Assembly: GCA_947371775.1 (NCBI GenBank)
Contig: CANBQX010000050.1
Coordinates: 1-11,967, forward strand
DNA: 11,967 nucleotides
Reading direction: 5' to 3'
DNA from: Comamonadaceae bacterium
Lineage (GTDB): Bacteria > Pseudomonadota > Gammaproteobacteria > Burkholderiales > Burkholderiaceae_C
Below the pieces are notes generated by a model, which was not told the DNA's origin, did no database searches, and saw nothing but the letters and a program-made list of their open reading frames with translations. This document shows, piece after piece, positions 1 to 7,151 of this stretch. The stretch's first letter is position 1, and each line of letters begins with the position of its first letter. The position numbers and the translations under genes were made by a program.

Positions 1-423
1 GACACCGTGCATTGGGCGGCCAGCAACGGCGACCGCTCGGAAAACGGCGACTACATCTACGGCAAAAAGCGTTTGCGCGAAATCGACCGACGCATCCGCT
101 TCTTAACCAAGCGGCTTGAAATGGCGGTGATTGCCGAGCCCAGCCTGCACTTTGGCAGTGAGCAGATTTTTTTCGGCGCCACCGTCACCTATGTCGACGA
201 CGTGGACGAGGAGCGCACGGTGCGCATCGTCGGTATTGACGAAGCCAATAGCGCACTCGGTGAAGTCAGTTGGGTCTCGCCGATTGCACGCACCTTGCTC
301 AAGGCCTGGGTCGGTGATGTGCTGCGCCTGGTCATGCCGGAGCGTGTGGCCGAGATTGAGGTGCTGGACGTGCGCTACCCGCAAGCACCTGAACCTCCAC
401 CGATACCCCCCGAAGCGGCTTAG
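1..423 (+). CDS. greB: Transcription elongation factor GreB, 5'-truncated by the window edge
   Basis: GreB binds the secondary channel of RNA polymerase and stimulates cleavage of backtracked transcripts. The reading frame is open from base 1 and ends at TAG 421-423, giving 140 visible residues. Compared with E. coli GreB, roughly the first 30-40 residues (the first coiled-coil arm) lie outside the window, so the GTG at base 7 is not the start. The visible part opens with WAASNGDRSENGDY, the coiled-coil tip. The conserved acidic pair that coordinates the catalytic Mg2+ is present as Asp (bases 31-33) and Glu (40-42). It is followed by YGKKRLREIDRRIRFL, the second helix typical of GreB. The FKBP-like C-terminal domain follows (FFGATVTYVDD, then SPIARTLLKAWVGD). 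A short proline-rich tail ends the protein. The gene converges on spoT and their stop codons overlap. The assignment to GreB rather than GreA rests on the KKRLREIDRR segment. Confidence 0.95.
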   Translation, partial: DTVHWAASNGDRSENGDYIYGKKRLREIDRRIRFLTKRLEMAVIAEPSLHFGSEQIFFGATVTYVDDVDEERTVRIVGIDEANSALGEVSWVSPIARTLLKAWVGDVLRLVMPERVAEIEVLDVRYPQAPEPPPIPPEAA

Positions 424-2648
424 TCGGCGCGTTTGCTGCGCTGCGCGCGCATGACCACCGGCGACCGTTTGAGTTTGGCCAACACCGCATCGAGATGCGC
501 GCGGTCGCGCACGGCGATCACAAAAAGCAGCTCTTTGACGTCCTGCGTGCTGTCCGGCGCCGTCTCAATGTGCACGATGTCGGCTTCCGAGGTGGCCAGG
601 GCCGAGGCGACCTGGGCCATCACCCCCTTGCCATTGTTGACGGTCACGGCCAAGTCCACTTCAAAGGCCCGGGTGGGCTCGTCGCTCCACTCCACACCCA
701 TGAAACGCTCGCCGTCTTTGTGCTGCAGGCGTACGGCGGTAGGGCATTCGGCGGAGTGCACGACCAAGCCTTCGCCACGCCCCAGGTAACCCACAATCGC
801 GTCGCCTGGAATGGGGCGGCAACAGTGCGCAAATTTCACCGAGGCGTTTTCACTGCCATCCAGCGTGAGGGTGCCCATGCCATGGGAATTGCCCGCCGCA
901 AAACGCTCGCGTGTCAGCAGCAAGGCGTCTGGCTTCTCGCCGACATCGCCCAGCAGCAGCACCAAGCGCTTGGCCACGATATTGGCGATGCGTTTGCCCA
1001 GGCCGATGTCAGTGAGCAGTTCCTGGCGGTTTTTGCTGCCGGTAAAGCGCAGCAATTTGTCCCATACCGAGGCCCTTGTTTGCGGATCGGGGAAGGCCTC
1101 AATCCCTTCAGCGCGCAGCGCCTGGGCCAGCAGTTTGCTGCCAAGCTCTTCGGACTCGGTCAGCTCCATGGTCTTGAGGTGGTGGCGGATTTTGGAGCGC
1201 GCACGCCCTGTGCGCACAAAGCTCAGCCACGCGGGGTTGGGCGTGGCATCGGGGGCCGTAACGACCTCGACCACGTCGCCATTTTTGAGCGTGGTGCGCA
1301 GCGGCACCTGCTCGCCGTTGATGCGCGCGGCCATGGTGCGGTCGCCCACGTTGCTGTGGATGGCATAGGCAAAATCCACCACGGTCGCTCCGCGCGGCAT
1401 GGCCAGGATCTGGCTCTTGGGCGTGAACACATATACCGCGTCGGGGAACAAATCGACCTTGACGTGCTCCCAAAACTCCGCCGCGTCACGGGTCTCATCC
1501 TGGATGTCCAGCAGCGACTGCAACCACTGCGTGCCCAGCCTGTCGTTGGCCTTGTCTTGGGGGTTGTTGACCTTGTACAGCCAGTGGGCCGCCACACCCG
1601 ATTCAGCGACCACATGCATGGCCTCGGTGCGCATTTGAAACTCCACGTTGATGCCGGCCGGGCCCACCAACGTGGTGTGCAGCGACTGGTAGCCATTGAC
1701 CTTGGCAATTGCGATATGGTCTTTGAACTTGCCAGGCACGGGTTTGTACAGCTGGTGCAACAGCCCGAGCGCGGTGTAGCAGTCGGTAATTTGGGGCACC
1801 AGCACGCGAAAGCCATAGACATCGGTCACCTGCGCAAAGCTCAGGTGCTTGTCGTGCATCTTGCGGTAAATGGAGTAGAGCGACTTTTCACGTCCGGCGA
1901 TACGCACGGGCATACCGTGGCTCGCAAAAGTCGCCTCCATCTCTTTCTGGACTTTTTGCAACAAGTCGCGGCGTCGGCTGCGGGCTTTATCGACTGCCTT
2001 GGACAACACTGCGTAGCGCCAGGGCAGCAGGTGCCGAAAGGCCAGGTCTTGCAACTCGCGGTAGGTTTGGTTCAGGCCCAGGCGGTGCGCGATGGGGCTG
2101 TAGATGTCCAGGGTTTCCTGCGCAATGCGCCCCCACTTGGCGCGCGGCATGTCGCTCATGGTGCGCATGTTGTGGGTGCGGTCGGCCAGCTTGATCAATA
2201 TGACCCGCACATCGCGCGCCATGGCCAAAAGCATTTTCCGGAAAGACTCGGCCTGGTTTTCTTCGCGGGTGTTGAACGACAGCTTGTCGAGCTTGGTCAG
2301 TCCGTCCACCAACTCGGCCACTGGCGAGCCGAAATTTTCGATCAGCTCGACTTTGGTGACGCCGCAGTCTTCCATGGCGTCGTGCAAGAGCGCAGCCATC
2401 AGGGCTTGGGCGTCCAGCTTCCATTCGGCGCACTGGCTGGCCACGGCAATCGGGTGGGTGATGTACGGGTCGCCACTGTTGCGCAGCTGCCCCAGGTGTG
2501 CCTCGTCGGCAAATCGGTAGGCATGACGCACCTGCGCCACTTCGGCCTCGCTCAGGTAATCAATCTTCACCAGCAGTCCGCTAAACCCTGCCGCGGCGGT
2601 CAAAACCGGCTCGGTGGACTTTGGAAATGACTTTTGCAATTTACCCAT
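420..2648 (-). CDS. spoT: Bifunctional (p)ppGpp synthetase/hydrolase, SpoT/Rel family
   Basis: This enzyme makes and degrades the stringent-response alarmone (p)ppGpp in the cytosol. From ATG 2648 it has 742 residues, normal for long RSH proteins. The HD hydrolase domain is intact: ITHP (His65), LLHDAMED (His89-Asp90) and KLADRTHN (about 153-160), so hydrolysis should be active, unlike in RelA. The synthetase domain has GREKSLYSIYRK (252-263), DVYGFRV (276-282) and NGYQSLH (318-324). The charge motif is KFKD (307-310), close to the RxKD of bifunctional enzymes and not the ExDD of RelA. A TGS domain (about 400-465), a HCCRP cysteine segment (about 609-613) and a C-terminal ACT domain (about 662-737) follow. 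An in-frame GTG at 2702 would add 18 residues, but it abuts the T-tract of a terminator, so the ATG is preferred. Neither start has a clear Shine-Dalgarno. The stop TAA (420-422) overlaps the greB stop. No promoter is obvious in 2649-2702. Confidence 0.95.
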   Translation of the reverse strand: MGKLQKSFPKSTEPVLTAAAGFSGLLVKIDYLSEAEVAQVRHAYRFADEAHLGQLRNSGDPYITHPIAVASQCAEWKLDAQALMAALLHDAMEDCGVTKVELIENFGSPVAELVDGLTKLDKLSFNTREENQAESFRKMLLAMARDVRVILIKLADRTHNMRTMSDMPRAKWGRIAQETLDIYSPIAHRLGLNQTYRELQDLAFRHLLPWRYAVLSKAVDKARSRRRDLLQKVQKEMEATFASHGMPVRIAGREKSLYSIYRKMHDKHLSFAQVTDVYGFRVLVPQITDCYTALGLLHQLYKPVPGKFKDHIAIAKVNGYQSLHTTLVGPAGINVEFQMRTEAMHVVAESGVAAHWLYKVNNPQDKANDRLGTQWLQSLLDIQDETRDAAEFWEHVKVDLFPDAVYVFTPKSQILAMPRGATVVDFAYAIHSNVGDRTMAARINGEQVPLRTTLKNGDVVEVVTAPDATPNPAWLSFVRTGRARSKIRHHLKTMELTESEELGSKLLAQALRAEGIEAFPDPQTRASVWDKLLRFTGSKNRQELLTDIGLGKRIANIVAKRLVLLLGDVGEKPDALLLTRERFAAGNSHGMGTLTLDGSENASVKFAHCCRPIPGDAIVGYLGRGEGLVVHSAECPTAVRLQHKDGERFMGVEWSDEPTRAFEVDLAVTVNNGKGVMAQVASALATSEADIVHIETAPDSTQDVKELLFVIAVRDRAHLDAVLAKLKRSPVVMRAQRSKRAD

Positions 2649-2702
2649 GGTTGAAATGTAGCGCGCATGCCCGCTCTTCGCTGGTGGCCTGTTAATTTTC
2701 AC

Positions 2703-2733
2703 AAAAAAAGCAGCAGAAACGAATTCCTGCTGC
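2703..2733 (-). terminator. Intrinsic terminator after the transporter cluster
   Basis: Read on the minus strand, GCAGCAG (2733-2727) is followed by a 10-nt loop (2726-2717), the perfect complement CTGCTGC (2716-2710) and seven Ts (2709-2703). A 7-bp GC-rich stem with an uninterrupted U7 tract is the standard Rho-independent form. It lies about 40 nt after the stop of the last binding-protein gene and just before spoT. It therefore probably ends the liv/ligase transcript and insulates spoT from it. Confidence 0.8.
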
Positions 2734-2746
2734 CTTAGACCTACCT

Positions 2747-2762
2747 GGCCGCACTAGCGGCC
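2747..2762 (-). other. Short GC-rich stem-loop just after the binding-protein stop codon
   Basis: GGCCGC (2747-2752) and GCGGCC (2757-2762) are perfect complements around a 4-nt ACTA loop. The structure lies 11 nt beyond the stop codon of the binding-protein gene and 13 nt before the terminator stem. It has no T-tract of its own. It may stabilise the 3' end of the transcript or act as an auxiliary pausing hairpin; this role is inferred from position only. Confidence 0.5.
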
Positions 2763-2773
2763 TGCTGCGGGAT

Positions 2774-3961
2774 TTACTTCACCGAAGCCGCGCTCACGTA
2801 GCCCGAAACGGCAACCCATTTGCCGTCCTGGATTTGCGACAGGCGGGATGCATCGCTGCCCAAGCGCTTGGTGGGCGAGAAGGTGGACTTTGCCGCACCA
2901 AAGATGTCCGGCTCAATCGTCATGGTGTCCATGACTTTGATGAAGCTGTCGGTGGTCAGGTTTTTACCGGCTTTGTTGGCGGCATTGGCAAAGGTGTTGA
3001 CGATGATGTACCCATAGACCGAGAAGACAGTGGGGTCTTCGTTGAACTTGGTTTTGTACTTGTTGGCCCAGAACCGGATGGGCTGCGAGGCTTCATCGAG
3101 GTAGGGGTTTTGCACCGTCATGGTGGCGTAGAGGCCGTCCATGGCCTTGCCACCGATTTTGTGGATCAAGTCGGTGTACGACGCGCTCGAGCCCAGGAAG
3201 ATAGGGCTGAAGCCCAGCTTGCGCGCAGTGCCAATGGTGCCGATGGTTTCACGGATGATGGTGCCCAAGACCACCATCTCGCAGCCGCTGGACTGCAGCT
3301 TGGAGACCTGCGACGAGAAGTCGGTGGCGCCACGCTTGTACGAGGTTTTCTCGGTGAATTCCATGTTCAGTGTTTTGAGACCCGCCTCGGCGCCCCGCAA
3401 AACTTCCAGGCCGAAGTCGTCATCCTGGTAAATCGTGCACACTTTTTTCACACCCTTTTCTTTGACCAGACTGGGCAATGCAATGCGCATTTGGTCAAAG
3501 TAGGTGGCCGCAAATGAGTACTTCAGGCGGTGAAAGGGCTCGTACATTTCGCGCGCCGCCGTGATCGGGAAAAAGTTGATCACGTTCTTTTCAAACTGCA
3601 CCGGCATCGCCGCCATGTTTTGGGCGGTACCAATGTGACCCAGCATCATGAAAATCTTGTCCTGGTTGACCAGCTTTTGGGCCGCCAGCACCGATTTCTT
3701 GGGATCGTAGCCATCGTCTTCGACCAACAATTTGAGCTTGCGGCCGTTGAGTCCGCCTTGCTCGTTGATTTCATCAACGGCCAACATCATGCCCAGACGC
3801 GCCTGCTTGCCAAATCCGGCCAGTGGGCCCGACAAATCCTGGATCGAACCCAGGATGATTTCGTCTTTGGTCACACCTTGCTGTCCGGCATGGGACAGTG
3901 TGCCCACGAGGGCCAATGCCGCAGCCACTGCGGCTACAAAGTACTTGGGTTGAAAACGCAT
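2774..3961 (-). CDS. Periplasmic substrate-binding protein of a Liv-type ABC transporter (copy 1, promoter-distal)
   Basis: This is a type I periplasmic binding protein (LivJ/LivK, Periplasmic_binding_6-like) that captures a ligand and delivers it to LivHM. It has 395 residues. Residues 1-25 form a Sec signal peptide with a hydrophobic run and a cleavage site after SHA. There is no lipobox, so it is predicted soluble in the periplasm. Family landmarks are GSIQDLSGPLAGFG (38-51), INEQGG (65-70), LVEDDGYDP (79-87), GHIGTAQN (108-115) and YKRGATDFSSQV (208-219). The position aligned by eye with LivJ Glu226, which contacts the ligand amino group, is Ser259. The ATG at 3961 has a good Shine-Dalgarno, AGGAG (3968-3972), 6 nt away. 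The gene follows copy 2 after 38 nt and is the last gene before the terminator. The two copies are the same size and about two-thirds identical by eye. The ligand is unknown; the ligase neighbour suggests an organic acid. Confidence 0.9.
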   Translation of the reverse strand: MRFQPKYFVAAVAAALALVGTLSHAGQQGVTKDEIILGSIQDLSGPLAGFGKQARLGMMLAVDEINEQGGLNGRKLKLLVEDDGYDPKKSVLAAQKLVNQDKIFMMLGHIGTAQNMAAMPVQFEKNVINFFPITAAREMYEPFHRLKYSFAATYFDQMRIALPSLVKEKGVKKVCTIYQDDDFGLEVLRGAEAGLKTLNMEFTEKTSYKRGATDFSSQVSKLQSSGCEMVVLGTIIRETIGTIGTARKLGFSPIFLGSSASYTDLIHKIGGKAMDGLYATMTVQNPYLDEASQPIRFWANKYKTKFNEDPTVFSVYGYIIVNTFANAANKAGKNLTTDSFIKVMDTMTIEPDIFGAAKSTFSPTKRLGSDASRLSQIQDGKWVAVSGYVSAASVK

Positions 3962-3999
3962 GGGTTTCTCCTAGGGTTAACGAAAAAAAGGGGTGGCGC

Positions 4000-5175
4000 T
4001 TACTTGCCGTTGGGAACAGTTTTCCACTTGCCGTCTTGAATTTGCGACAGCCGGGACGACTCGCTGCCCAGCCGCTTGGTGGCTGTGTAGGTGAGCTTGG
4101 GGGTGCCGAAAATGTCGCTGGGCACCGTCAGGCTGTTCATGGCTTTGACGAAGCTATCGGTGGTCAGCTGGGGGCCGGCTTTTTGCGCGGCCTGGATCAT
4201 GATGTCCATCATGATGTAGCCGTAGGCCGAGAACACGGCGGGCTCTTCGTTGAACTTGGTCTTGTATTTGTTGGCCCAAAAGCGAATGGGTTGCGAAGCC
4301 TCGTCGGTGTAGGGGTTCTGCACCACCATGGTGGCGTAGATGCCGTCCATCGCCTTGCCGCCGAGCTTGTGGATCAGGTCGGTGTAGGCCGCCACCGATG
4401 CAAAAAACACCGGGCTGAAACCGGTCTTGCGCGCTTCAGCCACGGTTCCAATCGTCTCGCGAATGATGGTGCCCAAGACCACCAGTTCGCAGGATGCGGA
4501 TTTCATTTTGGCGACCTGGCTGGAGAAGTCCGTCGCACCGCGCTTGAACGAGGTTTTTTCGGTCAATTCCATATTGATGGTCTTGAGACCGGCTTCGCTA
4601 CCCCGCAACACTTCCAGTCCAAATTCGTCGTCCTGGTAAATGATGCAGACTTTTTTGGCGTTCTTGTCGGCCACCATTTGCGGCAAAGAAATGCGCATTT
4701 GGTCGTAGTACGAACTCAAGAGCGCGTATTTCAGCTCATTAGGCGCTTCGTACATTTCGCGCGCTGCGGTCAGCGGCATGAAGTTCACGACCTTCTTTTC
4801 AAACTGGATGGGCATGGCGGCATTGTTTTGCGCCGTCCCCAAATGACCTGCCATGATGAAAATCTTGTCTTGGTTCACCAGCTTTTGGGCGGCCAATACG
4901 GCACGCTTGGGGTCGTAGCCCGAGTCCTCGACCAGCAGCTTGATCTGGCGTCCGTGCACACCGCCTTGCTCATTGAGCTCTTCGATGCGCAGCTGCATGC
5001 CGTTGCGGGCTTGCTTGCCGTAGCCCGCCAAGGGGCCGGACAAATCCTGGATGGTGCCCACCACGATTTCGGTTTTGCTAATGCCTTGCTGTTCGGCGGC
5101 ATGCAGTGCGCCGCCAGCGAGCATGCTCACGGCGAGGCAGATCAGCGAAGAGAGTTTGAAAGTGGGTAGGTTCAT
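4000..5175 (-). CDS. Periplasmic substrate-binding protein of a Liv-type ABC transporter (copy 2, promoter-proximal)
   Basis: This is a paralogue of the next gene and also a LivJ/LivK-type binding protein. From ATG 5175 it has 391 residues. An in-frame TTG at 5187 would add only four residues and has no better ribosome site. The signal peptide covers residues 1-26, with cleavage expected after ALHA. The Cys in the hydrophobic core (SLIC) does not fit a lipobox. Landmarks shared with copy 1 are IQDLSGPLAGYGKQAR (42-57), NQDKIF (101-106), YYDQMRISLP (156-165), FKRGATDFSSQV (210-221) and a QNPY-DEASQPIRFWANKYKTKFNE stretch (about 287-310). The residue aligned with LivJ Glu226 is Val261, so the amino-group contact is missing here too. 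Differences from copy 1 cluster in the putative pocket (SVAAYTD against SSASYTD) and in the helices after MYE. It lies about 50 nt downstream of the ligase gene. Functional divergence from copy 1 is likely but unproven. Confidence 0.9.
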   Translation of the reverse strand: MNLPTFKLSSLICLAVSMLAGGALHAAEQQGISKTEIVVGTIQDLSGPLAGYGKQARNGMQLRIEELNEQGGVHGRQIKLLVEDSGYDPKRAVLAAQKLVNQDKIFIMAGHLGTAQNNAAMPIQFEKKVVNFMPLTAAREMYEAPNELKYALLSSYYDQMRISLPQMVADKNAKKVCIIYQDDEFGLEVLRGSEAGLKTINMELTEKTSFKRGATDFSSQVAKMKSASCELVVLGTIIRETIGTVAEARKTGFSPVFFASVAAYTDLIHKLGGKAMDGIYATMVVQNPYTDEASQPIRFWANKYKTKFNEEPAVFSAYGYIMMDIMIQAAQKAGPQLTTDSFVKAMNSLTVPSDIFGTPKLTYTATKRLGSESSRLSQIQDGKWKTVPNGK

Positions 5176-5224
5176 AGAAGTTGGCAATAGTGGATGTTGA
5201 AAATAGAGGGGCTGAATCGCGGCT

Positions 5225-7084
5225 CTAGCCCGCGTACATGGCTTCGATCTGCGGCGTGTATTTCTTCTCCACCAGCTTGCGCTTGAGTTTCATGGTGGGT
5301 GTGAGTTCTTCGTCCTCGGCGCTGAGCTGGGTGTCGAGCAAGAAGAACTTTTTGATCTGTTCCACGCGCGCAAATTTTTTGTTGACCCGTTCGAGCTCGC
5401 CTTGGATCAGCGCCTGCACCTCGGGTGCACGGGTCAGGCTGGCGTAGTTGCTGAACGGCACATCCATGTCCTGCGCATACTTCTCGACGTTCTCCTGGTC
5501 GATCATGATGATGACGGTCAGGTAGGGCCGCTTGTCACCGATGACCACGGCATCGGTGATGTAAGGCGAGAACTTCAGGTCGTTTTCCAGCTCACTCGGC
5601 GTGATGTTTTTGCCACCCGCCGTGATGATGATGTCCTTCATGCGGTCGGTGATGCGGAAGTAGCCATCGGCGTCGCACACGCCCACGTCACCGGTGTGCA
5701 GCCAGCCGTCGGCGTCTATGGTTTCTGCGGTTTTCTCGGGCAGGTTGAGGTAGCCGGCAAACACGTTCTTGCCGCGCACCAAAATTTCGCCGGTGGCGGG
5801 GTCCAGTCGCACTTCGTTAAAGCCGGCTGCCGGGCCGATCGATCCTGGCTTGATCGCCGTGGCCGGCACGCCGGTGGAGGCGCCGCAAGTTTCGGTCATG
5901 CCCCAGACCTCGAGCATGGGCACACCCAGCGCCAGGTACCAGCGCACCAAATCAGGCGAAATGGGCGCAGCGCCTGTGACCAAAAAGCGGGCGCGGTGAA
6001 TGCCGATGAGCTTGCGCACATTGTTGAGCGCCAGCCACTGCGCGAGGCGGAACTGCATGCGCAGCCCCTGGCCCACCGGCTTGCCAGCCAGCACCAGGTC
6101 GGCAATGCGATGGCCCACACCAATGCCCCAGGCATACACCGCTTGTTGCAGTGCGCCCGCCTCTTTGAGCGAAATCATGACGCCGGAGTAAAACTTCTCC
6201 CACACACGCGGCACGGCCGTGAAGACGGTGGGGGCGATCTCACGCACGTTCTCGGGGATGGTCTCGGGGTTCTCAACAAAGTTGATTTTGGAGCCGGTGT
6301 ACAGCGCAAAGTACTCTCCACCCATGCGCTCTGCGATATGGCACAGCGGCAAAAAGCACATGCGCTCATCGGTCTCGTCCTGTGCGACCAAGGTGTTGTA
6401 GCCACGCACGGTGTAGACCAAGCCCTGGTGCAAATGCATGGCGCCTTTGGGCTTGCCGGTGGTACCCGAGGTATAGACCAAAATCGCCAGGTCCTCGGGC
6501 TGGCACTGCGCAACGCGCGTCTCTAAGGCTTTGGGGTGGGCCGCCAAATACGCCTTGCCCAGCACACGCAAGGCGTCCAGGCTGATGATGTCCGGATCGT
6601 CGAGCTTGCGCAGCCCTTCCATGTCAAACACCACGATCTTGCGCAGCAGCGGCAGGTTTGCCCGCACTTCCAGCGCTTTGTCGAGCTGCTCGTCGTCTTC
6701 AACAAACAGCACCACGGTGCGTGAGTCTTCACACAGGTATTCCACTTGGCTGCTGGCGTCGGTGGGGTAGATGCCGTTGGACACGCCACAGGCCGACAGC
6801 ACGGCCAGATCGGCCCACACCCATTCCACCAGGGTGTTGGCCAGGATCGAGGCGCATTCGCCTTTGGCAAAGCCCAGGCTCAGCAGACCACCGGCAATTT
6901 CTTGCACCGCTTCGGCAGTCTGGTTCCAGGTCCAGCTGCGCCACAGGCCGAGGTGCTTTTGGCGCATCCACACATTGGGCCCGCGCTGGGCTACCGCGTT
7001 CCAAAACAGGGCGGGAATAGTTTCGCCGGACAGCACGACTTCGTGCTGGGGCTGGATGTGGCTGAGATCCCAAAGTTGCGTCAT
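5225..7084 (-). CDS. AMP-forming acyl-CoA synthetase (FadD/FAA1-like ligase) in the transporter operon
   Basis: Adenylate-forming ligase of 619 residues that activates a carboxylic acid to acyl-AMP and then to acyl-CoA. Core motifs are in the correct order: P-loop YTSGTTGKPKG (204-214), VWGMTET (393-399), GWLHTGD (460-466), and the hinge and core RITDRMKDIIITAGGKNITP (477-496). The catalytic lysine of the mobile C-terminal domain fits Lys599 in TPTMKLKRK. No signal peptide or strong membrane segment is seen, so it should be cytosolic or peripheral. Overall layout matches the bacterial long-chain fatty acid CoA ligase group often annotated as FAA1-like, but the chain-length or aromatic preference cannot be read off. 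The ATG at 7084 has no good Shine-Dalgarno, and 67 nt of C-rich sequence separate it from livF. Its place between the transporter ATPase and the binding proteins suggests it traps the imported substrate as CoA ester (inference). Confidence 0.92.
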   Translation of the reverse strand: MTQLWDLSHIQPQHEVVLSGETIPALFWNAVAQRGPNVWMRQKHLGLWRSWTWNQTAEAVQEIAGGLLSLGFAKGECASILANTLVEWVWADLAVLSACGVSNGIYPTDASSQVEYLCEDSRTVVLFVEDDEQLDKALEVRANLPLLRKIVVFDMEGLRKLDDPDIISLDALRVLGKAYLAAHPKALETRVAQCQPEDLAILVYTSGTTGKPKGAMHLHQGLVYTVRGYNTLVAQDETDERMCFLPLCHIAERMGGEYFALYTGSKINFVENPETIPENVREIAPTVFTAVPRVWEKFYSGVMISLKEAGALQQAVYAWGIGVGHRIADLVLAGKPVGQGLRMQFRLAQWLALNNVRKLIGIHRARFLVTGAAPISPDLVRWYLALGVPMLEVWGMTETCGASTGVPATAIKPGSIGPAAGFNEVRLDPATGEILVRGKNVFAGYLNLPEKTAETIDADGWLHTGDVGVCDADGYFRITDRMKDIIITAGGKNITPSELENDLKFSPYITDAVVIGDKRPYLTVIIMIDQENVEKYAQDMDVPFSNYASLTRAPEVQALIQGELERVNKKFARVEQIKKFFLLDTQLSAEDEELTPTMKLKRKLVEKKYTPQIEAMYAG

Positions 7085-7115
7085 ACAAATGCGTGGCCGC
7101 TGGCTGCGGCGCTAA

Positions 7116-7150
7116 GGGGGGTCGGGGTGTAGGGGGTGAACAACATAGGG
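7116..7150. other. C-rich leader between livF and the ligase (G-tracts on the + strand)
   Basis: The + strand carries G6 (7116-7121), G4 (7124-7127), G5 (7132-7136) and G3 (7148-7150), separated by loops of 2, 4 and 11 nt. The minus-strand transcript is therefore very rich in C and poor in G here, about 20 C to 3 G in 37 nt. Such RNA resembles a Rho-utilisation segment, and the DNA template strand could form a loose G-quadruplex. Next to it, GCCGC (7096-7100) and GCGGC (7106-7110) form a small 5-bp hairpin just before the ligase ATG. Function is inferred from composition only. Confidence 0.35.
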
Positions 7151-7151
7151 T

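Noticed and set aside
495..2630. 711-residue open frame on the + strand opposite spoT
   Set aside because: It is a phase shadow of GC-rich coding DNA. The minus-strand frame matches the complete SpoT domain series, while the plus-strand product is His/Gln/Val-rich with no recognisable domain.
3962..3999. Possible regulatory element in the gap between the two binding-protein genes
   Set aside because: The 38 nt hold only the Shine-Dalgarno for the downstream copy and an A-rich spacer; no hairpin or promoter pair was seen.
3898..5169. 423-residue open frame on the + strand across the binding-protein genes
   Set aside because: It is antisense to an entire binding-protein gene and part of another, with shadow-type composition. 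A similar shadow occurs opposite the paralogue (2834-3517), as expected when the sense proteins are homologous.
5402..6526. 374-residue open frame on the + strand opposite the acyl-CoA ligase
   Set aside because: It shows no domain or start signals, and the opposite strand encodes all core motifs of the ligase family.
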